Part shown: positions 7,611-14,997 of the stretch, one piece after another
How positions within the stretch are numbered: position 1 is the stretch's first letter
Layout of the letters: the number at the start of each line of letters is the position of its first letter
DNA from: Hyphomicrobiales bacterium
GTDB lineage: Bacteria > Pseudomonadota > Alphaproteobacteria > Rhizobiales > Methyloligellaceae
NCBI GenBank assembly: GCA_021775555.1
Contig: JAJFHP010000028.1
Span: 1-64,000 of the forward strand
Length of the DNA stretch: 64,000 bases
Direction: 5' to 3'
The notes under the pieces: model-generated
What the model saw: only the letters and a program-made list of their open reading frames with translations
Databases searched by the model: none
What the model was told of the DNA's origin: nothing
Program-made: the position numbers and the translations under genes

Positions 7611-8564
7611 ATGCATCCAGCTTATTCCGTTATACTATTTACGACCGCATCCGGGGCCGGATATGGGCTTCTGGCACTAGGATCGCTTCTGGCCTTGCTT
7701 GGCGTGATCCAGCCAGAGCGCTGGCTCGGCTTCGCCCTGTTCGGCATCGCCTTCGCCCTGATAACGCTCGGCCTGCTGTCCTCGACCTTTCATCTCGGCC
7801 GCCCCGAACGAGCATGGCGCGCGTTTTCGCAATGGCGCACCTCCTGGCTTTCGCGCGAAGGCATCATTGCTGCCTTTACCTATGCCCCAGCCGGGTTGTT
7901 CGCGTTTGGGTGGGTTATTTTTGGCAACATTTCGCCACCCTGGAACTTGGCTGGCTGGATCACCTGCATATGCGCCATTGTCACTGTCTGGTGCACGGGC
8001 ATGATCTATGCATCGCTCAAGACGATTCCAAATTGGCATCATCCCCTCATCGCACCGCTCTACCTTCTGCTGGCAATTGCGAGTGGTAGCGTCTTGCTCA
8101 ACATGGTGCTGCACCTGTTTCGTCAGCCAGCTGAGATAGCGGGGTATATAGCAATTGTGTCGCTTACCGCCGGTTGCCTGGTAAAACTGCTCTACTGGCG
8201 AAGCATAGACGGCGCGCCGGGGACCCATACGGCCGAGCAGGCCACGGGGCTTGGCACCATTGGCAAGGTGCGCCCACTGGAGCCGCCGCATGCCCAACCC
8301 AACTATGTCATGCGGGAAATGGGTTTTGCAGTGGCACGCAAACACGCAGTGCGTTTGCGGCTCCTGGCCGTCTTGTTTGGGTTTACCCTTCCCATCGCCA
8401 CGACAGTGCTGGTTCTGACGCTCAATGCGAGTGTTGGATTATCCATCCTGGGATCTGTAACCGCTTTCACCAGTATGGCCATTGGCATGGTCATCGAGCG
8501 ATGGCTGTTCTTTGCCGAAGCCCGGCATGTGGTGACATTGTATTACGGGGCGCAAACAGTCTGA
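7611..8564 (+). CDS. soeC: SoeC / DmsC-family membrane anchor subunit
   Basis: This 317-residue protein has about eight hydrophobic segments, starting with YSVILFTTASGAGYGLLALG. It carries the DmsC-family landmarks STFHLGRPERAWRAF and WRTSWLSREG early in the chain. It lies 13 bases after soeB. The family anchors the catalytic and ferredoxin subunits to the inner membrane and hands electrons to ubiquinone or menaquinone. A DmsC-type anchor, rather than NrfD/PsrC type, is what described SoeABC complexes use. It ends 22 bases before a convergent gene with no clear terminator between. Confidence 0.82.
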   Translation: MHPAYSVILFTTASGAGYGLLALGSLLALLGVIQPERWLGFALFGIAFALITLGLLSSTFHLGRPERAWRAFSQWRTSWLSREGIIAAFTYAPAGLFAFGWVIFGNISPPWNLAGWITCICAIVTVWCTGMIYASLKTIPNWHHPLIAPLYLLLAIASGSVLLNMVLHLFRQPAEIAGYIAIVSLTAGCLVKLLYWRSIDGAPGTHTAEQATGLGTIGKVRPLEPPHAQPNYVMREMGFAVARKHAVRLRLLAVLFGFTLPIATTVLVLTLNASVGLSILGSVTAFTSMAIGMVIERWLFFAEARHVVTLYYGAQTV

Positions 8565-8586
8565 GGTACGATGCGCCGTGATATAT

Positions 8587-10755
8587 CTATTGCCCCTGAG
8601 CCTGAACGCTGTTGATGCGCAGATTACCGCTTTTGCTCAATACGGGTTTTTGCAGCAAGCCAAATGACTTGCGTGCTGCCAATCGCACCATGTGCGAAGT
8701 GTAGGAGTAGAGTTCAACCGCATCTATTTTACGGTCGCCATTTCCGATCGGAGCAAGATCTGCCCGTCCAGCCATACCTTCGATCAAATAACGGGTAAAC
8801 AGCCCGAAACCAAATTTCGGATCATCAAGGGTTTTTTGGTCACCATCGGATGCGGTGAGCACGGTGAATCCCGCCAGTGGTTTTTTCGGCAAGGCGCTGA
8901 CCTGCAATTCCGGCAAGTTTGGTGGAAACAGGTAATCGCTCAGATCGCGTCCAAAGCCCGCTTCGAGCAACAGCAGGACTGACTTCACGCCAAGCTTTTC
9001 AAGATTGGCATAGAGCAGAGACATGGCATAACCGGAATGCTCTTCGCGATATTTAACCGCATCAACCGGTAACAGATAGCTATCGGTACGGTCTTCTTTT
9101 GTGCCCGCATGGCCGGCATAATAAATCACCACGCGTCTTGACTTGGTATCATCGCTCACCAGCCGGGACAGATCTCCCTTGTGATCTTCACTGGTGCCAA
9201 ACACACGAGTCAAATCCTTTGCGGTGGCATCACGCAAATCAATGATATTCTCCTGGGCAAATCCAAGATGCTCTTTCAACAAGGCATGGACAGCCCCGGC
9301 ATTGGCATATGAACTGGCATTAACGGGCAGTCCCTTTGCATAACTCCCGTTGCCAATGACAACCGCGATGTCCTTTTCATGATCGACGCCGCGTGGAAAC
9401 TGACCATACAGCGCACGCACCTTGGTGTAGGCCGGACGCTTCGAAGTGGTCGTGGGTTTCCACTTCGGCAGCCTGGATGGCGGGCGCGTACACACTTGGA
9501 CATTTGCACCTCGTTCAATGCGCAGAATGTCATCGAGCGGCAATTGTGATCCAATTTCGATGCAGGACCGACACCAGCGGACCCCGCGCTTGCTCTCATA
9601 TTCCTCCATTTCACGTCTGGTGATATTTGCCGGCATGGCGATACAGGTTTGCGTACATTTCTTGAGTTCTTTTCTCGCGCCATAGGTTCCAACAATCAGC
9701 TTGTGGAGATCTCCTGGAAGGCAGCCGGCTTCTGGCCGGGCATAGACCCGCTTCACTGGAGCCCTGACCTCGGGGGCAGGTTTTACTTCTGACGCGACCG
9801 GTGATGGCAGGCTTGCCTGTTTCTGCGGCAAGAGTTTGTTGGACAAGGTTGCATTTGGCAATAATCCTGCGGGCAAAGGCGCTCCGGCCGCCGGCCCCTG
9901 TAAATAACGACCACTGGCGGCGGGCAAAGTGGCAAGCTGCCTGCCCACAGTTGGGCAGAGCGTGAAAAGCTTGTGCTGCGCCTTCGCGTCGTAAACGCCT
10001 TTTGGCGTTCGGCCAATGGAATAGTCCTGTTTAAAGAACCAGTAGGCAGTCCACGCCTTGCGGCCCATGGAATTTTGAACATTGGTACGCAGATATCCGG
10101 CCTCTTTCAGGCAGTTTTGTACGATAGCGACATTGTTGGTGAGTAATTCGTTGGCCAGCGCACGGCGGCGCGTCCCCTGCACTGGACTGTCGTCACGGAT
10201 GCACTGACCCGCTTCCTCGCGATAGCCAATGGAACAATCGCAATTTATTCCATCTTCGGATTTTACCCTTGGCCACAGGCATTGTATCCCCTCGCCCGGT
10301 CCGTAGGTCACCACGTCAGCATTCGGGTCGATGCATTGGCTGCCATTTTCAACGAAACCCGGCTGACACCGGCATTTTTGATCAGTTTCGGACCACTGGG
10401 CATTCTTCTGGCAGACCTCGGCGATCTTCACGCATTGTCCGTCTGACACGCCATAGCCTTCAGCAACACAAATGCAGCGCTGTAATCCGCGCGAATAGGT
10501 CCAGGGGGGAGCGCACTTGTTTACGGCCTGATAACGGCGGCGGCGATAACGCCGTTTCTTGCGCTTCACTTGCGGGTAATAGGGATAAAGATAGGACTGG
10601 GCCAGCTTGATGGATTGGCCAGGTACCTGGGTTTCGGGTTCCGCACCTGGTGCCTGAGCTCGCGCAGCTACAACGGTAAACAAATAGACAGTGAGCGCCG
10701 CCAATAGGGCTGCTACAAACACGATTATACTCAACCACACGGACCGAGTGCCCAT
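8587..10755 (-). CDS. Exported pseudo-caspase with three Cys-rich modules and a peptidoglycan-binding-like domain
   Basis: From the ATG at 10755 (GGAGG 7 bases upstream) the protein has 722 residues. The layout, numbered from that start, is as follows. One hydrophobic segment spans about 5-32, followed by a basic stretch near 64-74 (KRKKRRYRRRR). Three EGF-like modules of C-x12-C-x-C-x10/11-C fall at 81-108, 115-141 and 159-185. A peptidoglycan-binding-like region lies about 200-270, a second Cys-rich part about 344-424, and a caspase (peptidase C14) fold about 456-690. The caspase His is kept in YYAGHAG (residue 549). The segment that should read D-x-C reads LLLEAGFGRD, with Gly600 at the Cys position, so proteolysis is not expected. 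It is probably periplasmic and membrane tethered. No function is assigned. Confidence 0.8.
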   Translation of the reverse strand: MGTRSVWLSIIVFVAALLAALTVYLFTVVAARAQAPGAEPETQVPGQSIKLAQSYLYPYYPQVKRKKRRYRRRRYQAVNKCAPPWTYSRGLQRCICVAEGYGVSDGQCVKIAEVCQKNAQWSETDQKCRCQPGFVENGSQCIDPNADVVTYGPGEGIQCLWPRVKSEDGINCDCSIGYREEAGQCIRDDSPVQGTRRRALANELLTNNVAIVQNCLKEAGYLRTNVQNSMGRKAWTAYWFFKQDYSIGRTPKGVYDAKAQHKLFTLCPTVGRQLATLPAASGRYLQGPAAGAPLPAGLLPNATLSNKLLPQKQASLPSPVASEVKPAPEVRAPVKRVYARPEAGCLPGDLHKLIVGTYGARKELKKCTQTCIAMPANITRREMEEYESKRGVRWCRSCIEIGSQLPLDDILRIERGANVQVCTRPPSRLPKWKPTTTSKRPAYTKVRALYGQFPRGVDHEKDIAVVIGNGSYAKGLPVNASSYANAGAVHALLKEHLGFAQENIIDLRDATAKDLTRVFGTSEDHKGDLSRLVSDDTKSRRVVIYYAGHAGTKEDRTDSYLLPVDAVKYREEHSGYAMSLLYANLEKLGVKSVLLLLEAGFGRDLSDYLFPPNLPELQVSALPKKPLAGFTVLTASDGDQKTLDDPKFGFGLFTRYLIEGMAGRADLAPIGNGDRKIDAVELYSYTSHMVRLAARKSFGLLQKPVLSKSGNLRINSVQAQGQ

Positions 10756-10888
10756 GATGGCCTCCTCCCTACGCATTACTTCGGCAACATATTAACCCTC
10801 ATTGCCGCGGAGCCTGATCAGCAGACCCCATTCCAACGAATGATAGCTCAAGGTGCGGGCAATCCGGAACCCCGTGATTGCGATTGCG

Positions 10889-12544
10889 TTAATTTTGACC
10901 GTCCCCGGGCAAAATCTCGTAGGGCAGTGATTTAACCGACCATCGCGCAGTGCCCGTATTGCTCTGGAGCGAATCCATATTTAAGGGGTGGTTCAAGGCG
11001 GCCGCAAGTCCTGACAGGTAGACTGAGAGTGCTTCATCTGGAGAGACCGAAGCAATCGCCCGGTCGGAAACCGAGATGTCGAATTTTACTGGATCGGGTG
11101 TCACAACCGCAATGATATGTCCCTTGGCTGGCTCAGTGGCACTGAACTTTACGCCATAGGATTCCTCCGGCACCACAAGCGGCCTGTTTGCCTGAAGCAT
11201 GCCTGCGAGCCCCTCTTTTCCGCTACCGGCAAACTGGTTTGGATAGAGCTGAAATAGTTTTCCCTGGGAGGTGAGATTCAACAAAACCAGATATCCCGAT
11301 GACGGTGAGAGAACCTCGTATCGGATATCACCTGCGCCAACATGCAAGGGAGAGGACGGGATCTGTTTGATCTCGATATTCCCCTCTCTCTCTTTTCCAA
11401 GAAAATCTGAGAGACGGGAAAGTGTCAGTCGCCGTTCACGCGCGCGGGTGACCTTCTTTCGGTCAACCCATACGGGCCGGCTATAAGCACTTGGCGGGTC
11501 AAGCCGGGGCCGTAATCCCATTTCACAGCGATCCTTGAACGCCGAGCAATAGGCGGCAGACCCTTCACTCACATGGCGCAATAATTCGGCACTTGAGAGA
11601 ATACCATTGGCGTTGGTATCGGATTTTCCATCAAAAATACCTTCCACAAAGAGCAAGGTGAAAAGCCCCTGCGGGGCATCATCCTCACCTGCAACCAACG
11701 CTGTCTGAGTTGGCGATGCAGCGGACCAAACATTCAGGCTGCCACGCGGGATCTTCACATGTACAAAGGCACCCTCGCCCTTGTGCTCCTTCATCTTGCC
11801 ACCAGAGATGCTCCTGACTGCGCCTTTGATGTGCGGCACGCGGGTGCGAGAAAAGCCTTTGCCGGCAAGATTTCCGCTACGGGTGACGATCCCTGCATGA
11901 CTGGTATCCAGTACAAGCGTCATGTGGCGCCCTGAAAATTTTCCGAGCAATTCAGCTATCTCATCATCCAGGATCATGCCCTTGAGTTCATCCTTCCCGC
12001 CAACGGGGTTGACCGTGGCATCATAAGGAATGAGCGTTTCGTCCAGACCATCAGTCTCGTCGCCATCATTGTCTGAGTGAAAGTAGCCAAGGCCGGAGAA
12101 ATAGAAAAAGGAGCGATAGGATTTTGGCGGAGGGACGTATTTTTTCTTCTTCTTCCTTTGTTTCTTTTTCTTCTTCTTGTTCAGAGCACCGCTTTCATCC
12201 AGACCAACCAGCTTTTTCTGATTCAGTGTAGGTGATCCAAGCCATTTTTCGATCGCAGATAATATGGCCGCCTTCGTCGCCTGTTCGTTACGTAGAAGCT
12301 TGATCTCCTCCTCTTTGTAGCCAAGCTTTTCTACCAGAAGTTTACGGATGGATGCAGCATCATTCTCGGCCAGACCCGCCGGCAAACCGGACAGTCTGCT
12401 GTCTGTATATTTATCAATGGAGACAATCAACGCCCGATCCTGCGCAACCGCATGTAACGGAAACAACACTGTGAACAAAATGGCCGCGGCGAAGATATGC
12501 CGGAATTGCACCCGGCACACCATCAATAGGCAGGAAAACTTCAT
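10889..12544 (-). CDS. Exported pseudo-caspase (metacaspase-like fold) with C-terminal DUF4384-like domain
   Basis: This 551-residue protein has a signal or anchor segment at about 16-34. A caspase-like domain (about 36-340) keeps the strand RALIVSIDKYTD, the acidic loop DNDGDETDGLDETLIPYDA and the DDEI element. The two catalytic positions are changed: YFSGHG reads YFSGLG (Leu152), and D-S-C-H-S-G reads DTSHAG (Ser215 for Cys). A Lys-rich insert lies at 123-135, just before the lost His. The C-terminal part (about 400-500, GDIRYEVLSPSSGYLVLLNL and on) resembles DUF4384, often found behind bacterial caspase domains. Its start overlaps the upstream cytochrome stop as ATGA. It is probably a periplasmic binding or scaffold protein. 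Confidence 0.82.
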   Translation of the reverse strand: MKFSCLLMVCRVQFRHIFAAAILFTVLFPLHAVAQDRALIVSIDKYTDSRLSGLPAGLAENDAASIRKLLVEKLGYKEEEIKLLRNEQATKAAILSAIEKWLGSPTLNQKKLVGLDESGALNKKKKKKQRKKKKKYVPPPKSYRSFFYFSGLGYFHSDNDGDETDGLDETLIPYDATVNPVGGKDELKGMILDDEIAELLGKFSGRHMTLVLDTSHAGIVTRSGNLAGKGFSRTRVPHIKGAVRSISGGKMKEHKGEGAFVHVKIPRGSLNVWSAASPTQTALVAGEDDAPQGLFTLLFVEGIFDGKSDTNANGILSSAELLRHVSEGSAAYCSAFKDRCEMGLRPRLDPPSAYSRPVWVDRKKVTRARERRLTLSRLSDFLGKEREGNIEIKQIPSSPLHVGAGDIRYEVLSPSSGYLVLLNLTSQGKLFQLYPNQFAGSGKEGLAGMLQANRPLVVPEESYGVKFSATEPAKGHIIAVVTPDPVKFDISVSDRAIASVSPDEALSVYLSGLAAALNHPLNMDSLQSNTGTARWSVKSLPYEILPGDGQN

Positions 12545-13437
12545 GGCTTGCCCGGCTTCCGGGCTGAACTGGGAATTGAGGGTAGAGACTTAATGTAGGC
12601 GGCGATTGCCGCACGATCTTTAGCACTCAGCTCTGCCATATTCTCCTGCACCTTGACCATGGTGCCTCCAAAGCTGTCGAAGGAGGGAGTCAGGCCAGTT
12701 TCAAGCGCCATAACAATATCCGCCTCACTCCAGTCTGCAATTCCGGATTTATGCGGAGTGATATTGGGTACGACGCCTTTGCCTTCCGGATCTGGCCCAC
12801 CGGAGAACCGTTTATCCGTGATGACACCGCCGAGTGGATTGCGTGGTGAGTGACATTCCCCGCAATGGCCCGGTCCTTCGACCAGGTAGGCTCCGCGATT
12901 GAGCTTGGCACTTTTTTTCGGGTCGGATTTGAAGGACTTTCCATCAAGAAACATCCACTTCCAGAACCCGAGCGTCTGGCGCAGACGGAACGGCAAGGCC
13001 AGATCATGACCGGGCACCCGGGATTTGGCTGCGGGCAGAGTGTCTATGAAGGCTTTGAGGTCCAGCAGATCGCTTTCGCGCATTCGCTGATAAGAGGTAT
13101 AAGGGAAGACAGGATAATAGTGCTCACCCTTTGGCGATACCCCATCTTTCATGGCCTTGATGAATTGAGCGTTCGTCCAGCCACCGATCCCGCTTTCCTT
13201 GTCGGGCGAAATATTCGGCACATAAAAGGTGCCGAAGGGTGTCTTCAGACAGCGACCGCCGGACAGTGTGAGCTTGTCCTTGATCTTCGGGTTGTCACAG
13301 GCTGACGTGGCCGGTGCGGCATGGCAAGAGGCGCAGCCGCCAGCGTAAAACATGGTCCGGCCATTTTTGAGATCGGCGGCAGAAGCCGAACTGGCAAATC
13401 CCCAACACAAAAGGATGAGAGCGAGACGCACACGCAT
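12541..13437 (-). CDS. Exported diheme cytochrome c
   Basis: A signal sequence (LALILLCWGFASSASAAD) is followed by two class I heme c domains with attachment motifs CASCH and CGECH. Each domain has the YVPNISPDKESGIG or VVPNITPHKSGIADW segment, typical of the cytochrome subunits of periplasmic dehydrogenases. The chosen ATG at 13437 gives 298 residues and puts the signal at the very N-terminus; a 15-residue-longer start is possible, and neither has a clear RBS. No partner dehydrogenase gene is adjacent. The stop overlaps the start of the pseudo-caspase gene downstream, so the two are co-translated. Confidence 0.87.
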   Translation of the reverse strand: MRVRLALILLCWGFASSASAADLKNGRTMFYAGGCASCHAAPATSACDNPKIKDKLTLSGGRCLKTPFGTFYVPNISPDKESGIGGWTNAQFIKAMKDGVSPKGEHYYPVFPYTSYQRMRESDLLDLKAFIDTLPAAKSRVPGHDLALPFRLRQTLGFWKWMFLDGKSFKSDPKKSAKLNRGAYLVEGPGHCGECHSPRNPLGGVITDKRFSGGPDPEGKGVVPNITPHKSGIADWSEADIVMALETGLTPSFDSFGGTMVKVQENMAELSAKDRAAIAAYIKSLPSIPSSARKPGKP

Positions 13438-13540
13438 GCTTGGAGGACCAAGCAGTGAGCCTGTCCACGCAACGCAACGCATGACTCCCCCCTTCCCCGC
13501 GGCGACCAGTCTTCACCGGACTGTACCACCCATACCAGAG

Positions 13541-13999
13541 CTAGCTCTTTTTCTCTTTCTTTATGCGATAGGTGTCATGGCACCCCTTGCAAGTCTTCAC
13601 AAGTGAACCGAAGACCGCGGCCTTGAAAGCATCCTGCCCTTTGCCTACTGCGTCCTTGGTTGCCTTGCTGGCGGCTTTAAGGTCAGCAGCCTTCGCCATA
13701 AAATCCTTCATGTCTGTCCAGATTTTGGGCGAGGCTTCAGTCTTCTCATGCTTGTCGGAGCCTGCTGGGAACAGCTTCACGAATTTGTCTGGAACCTCAT
13801 TGATTGTCTGCATCGCTGCTGCGGCCACGGCCGCGTCAAATGGCACTTCACCCTTGGCCATGGGAACCGCAATCTTGACTGACTTTACGACGGCCTTCAT
13901 CAGCTCCTTGCGGTCTTCAACCGGACCGGCAGAGGCTGAGGCTACCGAAGCCACACTCAGTGCGCTGGCAACGATGCCGGCTTTAAACAGACTTTTCAT
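13541..13999 (-). CDS. Cytochrome c' (class II cytochrome c)
   Basis: This 152-residue precursor has an Ala/Ser-rich signal sequence ending near ASASAGP and a single heme motif, CKGCH, close to the C-terminus (VKTCKGCHDTYRIKK). That placement defines the class II four-helix cytochromes. Cytochrome c' binds NO and CO at a five-coordinate heme and is linked to nitrosative-stress protection in the periplasm. GGAG precedes the ATG at 13999. It stands 103 bases ahead of the diheme cytochrome gene on the same strand and may share its transcript. Confidence 0.88.
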   Translation of the reverse strand: MKSLFKAGIVASALSVASVASASAGPVEDRKELMKAVVKSVKIAVPMAKGEVPFDAAVAAAAMQTINEVPDKFVKLFPAGSDKHEKTEASPKIWTDMKDFMAKAADLKAASKATKDAVGKGQDAFKAAVFGSLVKTCKGCHDTYRIKKEKKS

Positions 14000-14150
14000 G
14001 GGGATTCTCCTAAAAACCAATGATTCTTTGAATGGGATGGAACTGCCCTAGGGTCCAGAGATTGAAACTGGGTATTTAGACCGGTTCATGACATTCGACA
14101 TGATTTTGGCAATCAATTGCTTCGCGAACAATACAAAACTCCGGCACTAA

Positions 14151-14195
14151 CAAGAAGGGCGTCCAAGGGAACAGAGCCCCGGACACCCGAACTTG
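14151..14195 (-). terminator. Stem-loop downstream of the glycine-zipper gene
   Basis: Arms CAAG..GGGCGTCC and GGACACCC..CTTG pair with one small internal bulge and one mismatch around a 16-base loop that can itself fold. On the minus strand it is followed by TTCTTGTT. It lies 23 bases after the stop of the gene at 14218 and would separate that gene from cytochrome c'. Confidence 0.45.
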
Positions 14196-14217
14196 TCACA
14201 AATACCAGAAGCAGCGT

Positions 14218-14706
14218 TTAGCCGCCAAGTTGCTTCATGTAATTGTGAATCTGTGGAGTAGCATGGCCTGTCACGGGCAGCTGGTTGTTATATTCGAAAG
14301 CGCTGATCGCATCAGCGGTCTTCTTGCCATACGCGCCATCAACTGGCCCAGGATTATATCCAAGCTTTATCAGGGAACTCTGGATGCCACACACCAGTCC
14401 GCAGTTATAAGCTGGAGCATAAGTTGTGCGTGGAGGCGGAGGAGGCTGACGACGTGCATTGGCAGCAGCACCACCGACAACACCACCAATAATGGCGCCT
14501 GGAATGACACCCTTTTTACCCCCGACAACACCACCAATTATGCCACCAACAGCTCCGCCCGTAACTACACCGCCGAAGGTATGTGCGCGGCCTTGATGCC
14601 AAGCGTCTGCATTAGGCGCGCTGCCCAATAACAACATCGCGGAAACGGCCACCGTACTAAGCAACCCGCCGTAGGAAAATCTCTTGAGTTTGATAGGTGT
14701 AGTCAT
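14218..14706 (-). CDS. Exported glycine-zipper protein with peptidoglycan-binding-like domain
   Basis: The ATG at 14706 has GGAGG six bases upstream; earlier in-frame ATGs lack this. The 162-residue product has a signal sequence ending near NADAW. Glycine zippers follow (GGVVTGGAVGGIIGGVVGG and a second similar block), typical of membrane-inserting helices. A Pro-rich linker (PPPPP) leads to a PG_binding_1-like domain with LGYNPGPVDGAYGKKTADAI. It is probably periplasmic or outer-membrane associated and binds the wall. The same wall-binding fold recurs in the pseudo-caspase gene four genes downstream, which hints at shared location. Confidence 0.78.
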   Translation of the reverse strand: MTTPIKLKRFSYGGLLSTVAVSAMLLLGSAPNADAWHQGRAHTFGGVVTGGAVGGIIGGVVGGKKGVIPGAIIGGVVGGAAANARRQPPPPPRTTYAPAYNCGLVCGIQSSLIKLGYNPGPVDGAYGKKTADAISAFEYNNQLPVTGHATPQIHNYMKQLGG

Positions 14707-14997
14707 TTGCATCCTCCCTCCGAAGCCGTGCTTCCGGGCATGAAAAATATCTCGAACGAACGGTACCATCATTTGCTACGCCAACTTATCGCCATGAATG
14801 AGGCAAAGCTGAAATCCGCTAGTTCGCTAAAAATCCAGACGCCCGCCGTTGAAAAACATCGTGCGCATCTTGTGAATATGGGGAGCGAAATAGAGAAACG
14901 CAATTGTCGAGGTTCCGTTTTATCTTTCGATGATTAATAACAGATAATCAAAGCCTGAAAGTATCGGGCATTTCAGATGTATGGAGAAAAGAAGAAT

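Noticed and set aside
14707-14937. 76-codon frame between the glycine-zipper and TPP-enzyme genes
   Set aside because: It begins inside the divergent gene's RBS region, has no RBS of its own and no protein-like pattern; the 14707-14997 gap is more likely two divergent promoters.
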